DNA of 64,000 bases from Capitulum mitella. Taxonomy: Eukaryota; Arthropoda; Thecostraca; Pollicipedomorpha; Pollicipedidae. The notes beneath the pieces are model-generated. The model did not search any database. It worked only from the letters and a program-made list of their open reading frames with translations, and was not told the DNA's origin. The position numbers and the translations under genes were made by a program. Below, one piece after another: positions 55,130 through 64,000 of this stretch (positions within the stretch are counted from its first letter, which is position 1; every line of letters starts with the position of its first letter). The stretch is taken from the NCBI GenBank assembly GCA_030062745.1, contig CP099847.1:23214374-23278373 (forward strand). Direction: 5' to 3'.

Positions 55130-57340
55130 GGTCCGCAACGAAGTGACGCGGCCCACCGAGGGCCTCTTCACTTCCATGGCCACCGCGCACTAACCTAGAA
55201 TGTGAGGTAAAGTCACTCCGCGTGTGTGACAGCGCGCCGCCATCTCAACTTAGTTACAGTGTGCAAACCGATCGGACCATCGGTGTTCGGCAGCCTACCC
55301 CCTCCCCAAAACATCACCGGATCTGGACAGATCTCAGTGTACAGGCTCAGTGCACTCGAGGTGCGCGAGAAGGTCCCTCCCCTCCCCTCCTCCGTGGTGA
55401 TGTCACTGTTTGCCGGTCATTGTGATTGCCGAATTCGTGCTGATAGTTTAAATCTTATGATGTCGAAGCAGTCCTGTACCACGTGTCTTAGCCCTATCGA
55501 TGTTGGTAATAAACGGACTCTGACAGCATCGCAGTGTACTCCAAACTGGTACACAAGAACATAACAAGAACAAAGATAGCCCTTCTTTTACAATGCTTAA
55601 TGAGAAGTCCTCTGTTCTTCTGGAAGCATTCCGAACACTTATTCGCGGCTCGATCATACCAGAAAAAAAACAGGACAGTGAGATGACAAATAGGCGATGA
55701 ACTACAAATTCTGATGCATCTTAATTCGAGTAACAACGGTACCACAAAGTATTTTGTCGCTCTCATACAGCCCTTGCACCTAGTCGTAAGGGTGTCGTGG
55801 TGCCGAACCCTGACCCCGACAGCTCGTCTCAGCTCCGTCTGGTGGTGACAAAGACGACGGGAAACGACGGGAAAACCCCGAGGGATATCCAAAACCGGGT
55901 TCCGCAGCACTCGCTGCATTCGTGAGGTGAATCACCCTGCGAACAAAGCACACCAGCCCCACACCGGAGTAGGTCTTCAGTAATACCGCGGCGGCCGCAG
56001 TCGGATGTAGAGAGTTGGACGAGGCGTTTCTAAATGTCGGTGCGGCTTTCGTCGCGTCTAAGTCCGACATGAGCTCCGTCGTGACGCCGCCCCCCCCCCT
56101 CCGCGGCAGAACGTTATCGTTACGAACGTCCCTCGCAGCCAGCCGCAAGGCTCGAGTGGTCGACGTCCGGACCCGATAAACTCTGCCTGCCCCACCGCCC
56201 CATGTGCAACCCCCGTCCCCCCACCACTGTCAGTCTATACCTAGCCGTAGAACGACTTTTTTCTTAATACAGAACGGCTGGCGCCAGACCAACACGACCC
56301 GGCTGTCCGAAAGAGCTCGTTTCCTGCCGGTTTCCTGCCATCAGGGCGCGTTCTGCTTCCAGGTCATCCTGCCTACTGCACGGCCAGCCCGGACCAATCG
56401 CACCAGGCTGGGCAGCGTGTGAGCAGTGCAGATAGCATGGTTCGACAAGTGAAGTTTGGACTGCGGCATCAGTCGACGAGCTGCTGATTGAAAACAGAGC
56501 CCACCTCATGACTAGGCCTTCACGTTGTGAGCAGGCTTTTCGAGATTGCAAGCGCGCCAGCAGAGCGGGTGTTTCGGGGTATTCCAAGCATGATTCACCA
56601 GCCTTCACCATGTTACATCTCAGCATGATTCATCAGGCGGTGCATTTGGGAAAGGGACGTAGGCCGATGTTTACCAGCAAGATAGGCTCTGGTGAGCTTT
56701 GTGATGCCGTGCTCATACGAACACGGGGACGACCGACCGCAGCGTCTAGAAGCTGGACACAAGACAACCACACGTAGGGCCGCACCTCGGATTTTCCTGA
56801 TGGCGTGAGGGCAGAGGTAAAAGACATGTGAAATGTCTGGCAGATCGGCCCCATCCATGATTTTTTTATCCTCGCCATCTCTTTCTCCTCCAGGGAGGGG
56901 GTCCGTGGCGCCTTCCTATGATACGCCTCTGACCATACACGCTTGCCGGCCGCAGAGAGCTGAGACCACGGGTGTGAGTCTTGGTGCCGCCAGATGACGA
57001 CGAGCTGGATCTTTCCGGACCGACGGTAGGAGCACGAGCACGGCCCGGTCACGGACGTGGCCGCGACCCAGCGCTGCCCTCCGCCAGTGGCCGCCGCAGC
57101 CCCTGGACAGATACAGCGCGAGCCGACTCCGTGACGGCGTTCCGGCGTCAGGTTTGCGGCCGGCGGCCCGCGTCTGAGCTGCGCAGTGCCCGGACCGTCC
57201 TTGGCGAGATGAAACGAGTTGGATTCAGAGCAGAGAGGAAGTAAATGAGGTGGATTCAGAGCAGGAAAAGGTGCACATGTACTAACAATAGGATCTGTGT
57301 GCTGCACAAGGAGCAGGCTAGACGCGACAGGTCTCGGAGT
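55130..57340. other. intergenic, moderately GC-rich, no gene recognised
   Basis: Several overlapping frames on both strands, the longest a 303-codon minus-strand frame (56633-57544) that runs into the 15-bp repeat. It has no domain I recognise. Nothing else supports a gene. Confidence 0.4.
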
Positions 57341-57351
57341 TCTCTTCAGTA

Positions 57352-57490
57352 GGGTTAGTTCAGAAGGTCGAGGTTCAGAAGGTCGAGGTTCAGAAGATCG
57401 AAGTTCAGAAGGTCGAAATTCAGAATGTCGGGGTTCAGAAGGTCGAGGTTCAGAAGGTCGAGGTGCGGAAGGTCGAAGCTCAGAAGGTTG
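57352..57490. repeat. 15-bp minisatellite, ~9 units
   Basis: 'ttcagaaggtcgagg' repeats with a 15-bp period and few changes. It encodes SEGRG-like repeats forward and PSEPR-like repeats in reverse, so it opens long frames on both strands. Confidence 0.95.
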
Positions 57491-60330
57491 AATTCCATTG
57501 CCACGTAACCGTGCATCGCTGGGAAAGGTCGTGTTTTGGCTCATCAGGCCAGGGGGCTGTGGCCCGCGAGGGAAGGCTCACGGCGAACCGGCACCACCGG
57601 CAAGTGGCCAGCCACCGCCAGCCGAAACCGGCATGTAAGCATTGTCAAGCCTAATTCACACCAATATCAAAAGCACGCGGACAAGCGCGGTTCTGCCGCT
57701 CGAACGGCTCGGCCTGTCTCACGCCCGCCACAACTCACCGACTGGTGACGTTTCACGACCTGTTCAAACATCTTCATTGATCATTGACGATCAGCTACAA
57801 AACATTTTAGGTGGCGCTATAGGGGTGACATAATCGGTCGGTGCTTCCATCTTGTTCCAAATGAGACTCGTAGATGATGCAGTCGCACATTGGCTCCAGT
57901 ACTATTCTGGACGTGGCTGTTGTTCTTGACTGGGGTTCCCGGGCGCACGGACGGCTTATGGCCCTCTCCATGCCTAGTGTCGTGGTCAGTGACATCACTT
58001 TTTGACGAGGGGCTTCAGGCACGTAGCCAAGGGGGGAGAGGGCAGGAGGACCATGGCCCACCTTGTTCTGCACCATGACCAATAAAGTCAACTATGCAGC
58101 ATTAGAACGATTACAGGAGAAATCAGTAACGGTTAGGATAAGAGACTGTGCAAACTGATCGCTTTTCTTTTATGTTGCATGTGATTAACACATGTATTTT
58201 ATCACGCATCATTGGTTCCTAGCCCGCATTGGTATTCGAAACTAGGGACAACACAATCACCCCACAAAATGCCGTATGGCTGAATACCGAATGTAAAAAT
58301 TTCGGAAACAGATGTCAAAAGCAAAACAACGAACAGTATGAATGTCGACAGAGATCAACATCAAATGGAAAAACATCGAATGGCAAAATATCGAATTTGG
58401 ATTAATATCGAGCGATATTATTATGTAATTAAATTGCGAGACAACATATTAAATGAGCAAATAACCAACGCAAGATATAGAACTAGAAAAATATGGACAA
58501 CGGTCAACATCAAAACTGTAAAATGCTGAATGAAAAATATCACGAGGTTCACTGTGTATCGCCAAATCAGGGACGGCCATTGTACATGGGCGGGTATAGA
58601 ATGGCCAACTTTCGCAAAACAAAATATGGAGCGGGACAATCTGTAAATGCCAAATATCAAAAGATGAAGATTATACCAGAACATGAATCTGATGGTGAGG
58701 TGGTCAAGACTTCCGTTTGTGAAGAACATGAAAGGAATTAAAGTGCCGGCGGTTCGAGATTTTCCCGTTCCTTCTTCCCAAGTTGTGAGCAGGACCGTCG
58801 CCGGAGAACGTCGGTATATTCTACGGTTCTTGTATCCGAGACGCTAGGGAAACAAATGTCCAGCACACTGTCACGCGTTGTAACCAGGTGGAACATTCCT
58901 GGCAACATCAGTCACAGCTTATCTTCAAAAGACCACTGGGAAAAGAGAATGGGAAACTTTTTGACGCCCAGGACTCGAATCCCGCATACTATATGACGTA
59001 AAATGTCAGTATTTTTGCAACCACACCATCAGATTCAGAAGCGCAACCGGGATATTTGTCTGGTAGGCTCATTTCAGTAACCCCTTAAAACAGCCGGAAT
59101 ATTTATTCCACGGAATTCTAGTTAAATACCGAACACACTTAGGAAATTATGTGTCAATCCTGGAAAACTTTCACAGCATTCTTGTTGGGATGCCCCCATA
59201 TAGTTTTCGGGAGGAGTTTATGCCCGTGCCCATCGTGTTGCGCTTCTGGTTGTCTTGCAGTTTTTTCACTGAAATTTTGTATCGGCGCGTTGTTGATCCC
59301 TGACCCTATAATTTCTCATTCAGTCATCTATGATTTGGTATAAGCCGGTTGATATTTATGCTGGTCTAATATTTTTATTAGACATTCTGCATTTGATGTT
59401 TTTTCGTTCCATGTTTCGCTCGACGAAATAATGCTAGCTCTAAGTAGATTGCATTAGTGTGGTTAAAACGAACTTACGCCTCATAAGAAGGCAAGCCGTT
59501 GCAAAAAGCGACCATTTTTAAGGCAAAATGCATGGCTTAAAATGGTAAATTCTTGGGAAGTACACCACTTGAAATAAAGACGTGCCCGTGGTTTCCGGGG
59601 CATGGCGCGTTTTTTTCTAGACTCCGTTTTTTCTTTGCTTTTAACCTACTATCTGACCCGCCTGTCTCCCCTCCCATATTTCGGCCGCATTGTTTTGGGC
59701 TTTTCTGTCGTCAGTGCTATCGCAGCATAAAAATATTATAAGCATCTATCATTTCCATACATTACCACTGCTGATTCACACCTACGAAAAATTAAGGACG
59801 AAGCATTCTTGCAGCGACTTCGCATTTGGAAAAGATCTTATGTCTTAACAGAAAACCTTGCATTTGTTGTATTAGCACACATTGATTTCGCATGTTTGCT
59901 TTATCAGCATACATAGCGGGGGACGCAGCCAGCCAAAAATTCAGGGGGGGGGCCTCGTCTAGCGGTGGGCCCCTCACTTCATGCGTGCTCCCTGGACAAA
60001 AAATATGAACATAGCATTGCAAAAGAGGGCTCGCAGCATGGGCACAACCAGTCCAAAAATGCCGATAACTGCGCCAAAAACATTTTTTACTCCAGTGGCT
60101 TGTCCAAAACGTATCCAGGGAAGTCTGGGACTGTCTGGGGTTATCGCCCCGAGGGTCAGCGGAGGAGGCGCCTCCTTGTTCATTGTTTCATACATACCTG
60201 ATTCATATGGTTCTTACCTACCATTCAAAAGTCGTCACGGGCGGAAAGCTCATCATACCAAACAAAGAAAATTATTCGAAGGGCCTCGATAAAATTTTAT
60301 ATTTTGAAAACATGGAATATTATAAGCGTT
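57491..60330. other. intergenic, no gene recognised
   Basis: A GTAGCC-type module at about 58020 ('acgtagccaagggggg'); degenerate 'aatatcgaat' words at 58330-58440; a 'gacttcgcatttggaaaaga' segment at about 59818 that resembles the duplicated segment at 61646-61760; a G-run at 59945-59952. No coding or RNA gene found. Confidence 0.45.
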
Positions 60331-60613
60331 TAGGCCAGGCATGTAGCCAGTATTCTCCTCAGAGAGGGAGGGGGCAAATGTTAACTTTTGCCATATGACA
60401 CTGTATATGACAAATAGGAAAAAATAACAATTTCATGCAATTAACGTGATATTTAGCATACAGGAAAACATGTAATTTTTACATAAAACATGTTTGCTTT
60501 TGTAGCAAATATATGACCAGTTTTCCGTATTTCTGCGAAATCGTTAAATGTCCAGTGCAGAACGCTTGGCTCAGGGGAAGGGGATGTGACCACCATGTCC
60601 TCCTCCCCGGCTA
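60331..60613 (+). mobile_element. MITE family C, copy 2 (~0.28 kb)
   Basis: Aligns with the reverse complement of 31779-32062. The ends are 'gccaggcatgtagccag' and the inverted 'ccggctatgcgcct'. 'gtttag' flanks both sides and may be the target duplication. No coding capacity. Confidence 0.78.
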
Positions 60614-60659
60614 TGCGCCTAGTTTAGACATCCGCATTTATTTTAAGAAAACTACAGCT

Positions 60660-61400
60660 GTGGGCTCCACAGCTGTCAGGGGGCCCCTCTGCGGGCCGTT
60701 AGGAGGCTCCTCTAGAGGCCGTCAGGGGCCCCTTCACAGGCCATAAGGGAGTCCCTCCACAGGCCAGCAGGGGCCCTGTAGGCCGGCAAGGGCCCCTGTA
60801 TGTCAGCAAGGGGCCCCTTTAGGCCGAAAAGGGGCCAGCTTCAGACAGACATAAGACACCTTCCGACCCGTAGGGGACCCATAGAGCAGCAGGTTTCCTC
60901 AGGCCAGCAGGGGCCCTCCGAAGGCTGGCAAGGGCCCCAAAGGTCGGCAGGGCCCCTACAGGCCGGCAAAAGGTCCCCAAAAGCCGGTAGGGATCCCCTT
61001 CCTGCCTGTAGATGGTTCCCCACTGGCTAGCACGGGCTCTTGCATGCCGAAAGGTCATCTACAGGCAGGCAAGGGCAAGGCATCTATCGACCGTCAGTGG
61101 GCCCCTACAGACCGGTACGGTTTCCACAGGACAGCAGAGGTCCCCTCCACAGGCTGACAGGGCCCTTCGAATGCTGACCGGGTCTCACAGGCCGGCAGGG
61201 AGCCCTACAGACCGGCAGGGGCCACTACAGGCCGGCAGGGGTCCTACATGCTGGCGAGGGGCCTTACAGGTCAGCAGGGGCCCCCACAGACTGTCAGAGA
61301 GCCCCGCAGGCTGGCAAGGGAGTACACACCCACAGGGGCCTCTTAAGGCCTGTATGGGCCCCTTTACAGGCTGGTTAGGGGCTCTCTGTAGGCTTAGATC
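60660..61400. repeat. ~20-23-bp CAGGGGCCCCT minisatellite
   Basis: Units of 'aggccggcaggggcccctac' with much variation. The core word caggggcccct is shared with the array at 48591-50060, so the two may have a common origin or simply the same G/C palindromic bias. Confidence 0.85.
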
Positions 61401-61650
61401 TGTATACTTCGTCTTTTGTCTTCTCTTGTGTGTCGTTCTTAAAGCGTTTTGGCGGTAACTTTGGTTTTTGCAAGAGTGTTTTCTAACCTCGGTGGGGGCG
61501 GGTACCCTTCAATCATTTTGGGGAGGGGCTCTGGGATTCCTAGCCCCCCTTCGCCTTCGCCCCTGTGCATATCCCTGTGTTTGTATACACAATCACTGAT
61601 GACACAAGTGCCGCTGAAAAATAGACAGACGAGGCACTTTTGCTTGACTT

Positions 61651-61760
61651 CGCATTTGAAAGAAAATACTACATCTTCACAGAAAACCATGTATTAGACT
61701 TTACTACGCATTTGAAAGAAAATACTACATCTTCACAGAAAACCATGTATTAGACTTTAT
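61651..61760. repeat. nearly perfect 56-bp tandem duplication
   Basis: 'cgcatttgaaagaaaatact' and the following ~30 nt recur exactly 56 bp later (61651 and 61707) with no visible mismatch, indicating a recent duplication. Confidence 0.95.
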
Positions 61761-62419
61761 GATTTCGAGCAATCCAACTACCCCCCTCCCAAGTTACTCA
61801 GCTCTGTTTTGACTGGGGGACTGGCGACTCTACTGCGGGACTATCCGAAAAGTGGGAAGTGTGTCAAAGGAATTCATTGCGAAGAGTACTGCGATTTTAA
61901 ACGAGTTTTGCACAGTGGTGTAGCCGGGGAGAGGGACAAAGGAGCCATGCCCCCACCAAAGGAGACCAAGCAGGCCTACTGGCGGCCGAGTGGAAGGTCC
62001 CAAAAAGCCGTAAAGCAATGTGATTCGGATATTGTGATACGCCTACAAGAGGACTTGCACTTCCCGAAACAGATAACTAAAGCAAAATAAGAATATTTTA
62101 AACATTAAAGACAGCATGCCAACCTAAAAATGTACTCCGAACATTCAAGAGGGTTTCGTGTGCTATGAAAAAAGGCCAGTGGTCCGAATGAGCGTTTAGG
62201 GGCCCTATTAGCTTGCACTTAACTGCTTGGAAATGAGGATACTTTCCGTATCAACCGTCGTTTTACGCCGTGATGTAATTTTAACCACGTCGGTCCCCAT
62301 TGGTTACGACAGCCCCCTGCTCTGATTTATCCTGCCCCCGCCACCACCATCAACGGACGAAATCCTGGCTACGCCCTTGCTTGTGCATAATAAGCAATCC
62401 GTCCCTATGTTTACAACTG
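61761..62419. other. GTAGCC-type repeat debris
   Basis: 'gtgtagccggggagagggac' at about 61917 and an inverted 'aaatcctggctacgccc' at about 62363 could be the two ends of one ~0.46-kb element. A 93-codon frame inside is not recognised. Confidence 0.4.
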
Positions 62420-63945
62420 GTATCGAAGAACGACGACACAGACAACATTCATAAGGCGAGAAAGGAAAACGGTTCAGATGATTTATCTCCAATTAATCAT
62501 GTTAAACTGGTGCACGCCGGTTATTTCGTTAGGCAACATTACTGCGCCCTCTGCATTCCATAGTTGTTTGCACTGCTGTCAAAGAACGGCGGCACAAACA
62601 ACATCCATAGGGCGAGAAAGACAAACGGTCCATAAGATTTCTGTCCAAGTAGTAATGTTAAACTAGTTCTCGTCGGCTACTTCGTTAACCCGCGCACGAT
62701 CGTCGGTCCATTTCGAACATGGACGACTGGGGGGGGGGGCAGTTGGCCGCCCCCTCTAACTTACGAACGGTTGGTCACACAATAAAAATAAGCATACCGT
62801 TGGAAAGCCTGTGTTGAGTAGAGCTCGAAACTGGTCTCATTTTTAGTTTTAGGTAATATGTAAGCAATTTACGCCGTCTATATGTTTTCTCATAGCCGAT
62901 TGCATGAGACCGAGAAATGGCCTAAATCTCAAGGGCTGTGACTAATAATGGATAGGTAAAGGCACCAGCGCACAAGTAAAGGTCCACGGATGCCGATACA
63001 CGTCTAATTTCCTCAGATTTGTTCAATATATACGCCGAAGCGTTGAGTTAAAGACACGGCAATTCTCCCGCCAGCTGTCGGTGTGCGCCGCAGCCGTATG
63101 CGGTAACAAATTGACGGGAACTAATTTTGGCGTTCCTTTATTTTCGCAAAAAAGCCTGTCTATGTAAATTTTTACTGATCTTAGTGATTCTTGTGTAGGT
63201 TTTTCATGCTTAAATTTTGGGAAAATCGTTAGTTACCAATCTACACAATTGGCGGAGCTTTATTCGCGACAGTCTGTTTATTTGCAAAATATGCTACTTT
63301 TTCAAACTTTTTGAGGTTCCTGGTATTACTTACGTCTGTGCAAGCTAGTTCTGCCATTTTCTACCCATTCTGATTAATTCATGGTCGATTTTGACGGTGG
63401 TGCATTTTGGCTCACTGCAGTTATTCGTGACCTGACCTCAGGTTAATGGTTGGAAGTCATTGATACTTTGCCCAGTGACGGCAACTAGATGTCTGCTTCA
63501 CTCCACACTAAAAATGTTATGAAATATTCCGTGAATTTTCAAAAAAACGACGATATGTCTTAAAAATGGGCTTGACCTTTGGTCAATGACCCGGAGAATT
63601 CCGAAAAATCTAAGATAGCAGATTTGTTGCATCTATCACGATGACTAATCCCTGAAAGTATTATTGAGATATCTTGTTTTGCGAAAAAGTTAGAGGGCGC
63701 TAAACTTTTTTTTACATAGGCCTGTTTGACCTGACGTAGGTCAAAATTTTGACACGAGATGTAAAATTGATGAAGCAAAAATTACACGAACTTTCGTGAC
63801 TTTCTGTTTGTTCGTTCTCTCGCAATCCCAGAAAAACCTCAGGGGGGGGGGGCAGTTAACTGTCCCCCCCAGTCGGGGACGGGTTAAGTAACATTGCTGC
63901 ATCCCTATGCATTCCATAGTAGTTTGCACTGTTGTCACTTTCGAG
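62420..63945. repeat. 156-bp tandem duplication interrupted by MITE A2
   Basis: 'aagaacg.cg.caca.acaaca' recurs at 62426 and 62582, and the 'cgtta' site at 62527 and 62683, both 156 bp apart. The second unit resumes after the MITE at 63888 ('gtaacattgctgcatcccta'). The first unit shows the uninterrupted sequence. Confidence 0.85.
62689..63883 (-). mobile_element. TTAA-flanked MITE family A, copy A2 (1195 bp)
   Basis: Flanked by TTAA at 62685-62688 and 63884-63887. Ends read CCCGCGCACGATCGTCGGTC and, reversed, CCCGTCCCCGACTGGGG. It is one base different in length from A1 and collinear with it in reverse. Subterminal hairpins are intact ('ggggggcagttggccgcccc', 'gggggcagttaactgtcccc'). No transposase. 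Confidence 0.92.
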
Positions 63946-64000
63946 TCACTCAGATTTCTGGCTATACAATGGAGTTCTGAGAAATAAAAGCAGGATGTAT
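63946..64000. other. window end, nothing identified
   Basis: Short unique stretch with no feature seen. Confidence 0.4.

Noticed and set aside
58960..58985. tRNA-like T-arm ('gcgggattcgagtcct' on the minus strand)
   Set aside because: The loop size and stem do not fit a T-arm, and no D-arm, anticodon arm or acceptor stem can be drawn around it.
61809..62090. 93-codon frame with several Cys residues
   Set aside because: Lies in repeat debris with GTAGCC-type ends. The Cys spacing does not fit a zinc-finger pattern.

Overview
This is a eukaryotic, gene-poor and repeat-rich window. An arthropod is the best fit, possibly a crustacean, but that is inference. Support: a (CCTAA)n/TTAGG-type telomere-like block lies in an intron, the calcineurin B C-terminus ([13 protein letters not shown]) has the arthropod form, and the SOCS gene is of the SOCS4/5 (Socs36E) type. 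Coding exons are very GC-rich. The intervening DNA is AT-richer and full of minisatellites and non-autonomous transposons.

Three protein-coding genes can be supported. (1) 16662-17594 (+): a SOCS5-like SH2 plus SOCS-box protein in one visible exon. (2) 20086-28754 (+): calcineurin regulatory subunit B, assembled from six exons, including a 3-nt coding start exon and a 40-nt exon too short to show as an open frame. The spliced CDS is 513 nt, 170 aa, exactly the family length. (3) 36042-37365 (-): the large 3' exon of a protein with six ZAP/PARP12-type CCCH zinc fingers in three pairs, followed by an RNF8/CHFR-like RING. Its start codon must lie in an upstream exon; a phase-matched candidate is at 38142-38158.

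Layout: 1-985 is a 41-bp minisatellite. 986-16600 is intergenic with CpG-rich blocks and dispersed repeats. 16.6-28.8 kb holds SOCS and CanB in tandem on the plus strand. 28.8-36 kb holds a GC-rich flank, a 0.28-kb MITE (family C), a 1.2-kb TTAA-flanked MITE (family A) and a minisatellite with a perfect 17-bp hairpin just 3' of the CCCH-RING gene. 38.5-43 kb is a ~142-bp satellite whose orientation flips across a 5'-truncated CR1/Jockey-like LINE and which is split by a second TTAA-flanked MITE (family B). 43-64 kb is gene-free as far as can be seen: more copies of families A, B and C, GGGGCCCC-rich minisatellites and LINE debris.

The genes do not form a pathway cluster. SOCS (cytokine/JAK-STAT or receptor turnover), calcineurin B (Ca2+-dependent phosphatase) and the CCCH-RING protein (possible RNA-binding ubiquitin ligase) could each act in signalling or immunity. 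The most unusual items are the CCCH6-RING architecture and the pair of TTAA-flanked MITE families, nested in one place, which share G5/C5 subterminal hairpins and many AGGTCA-type nuclear-receptor half-sites.
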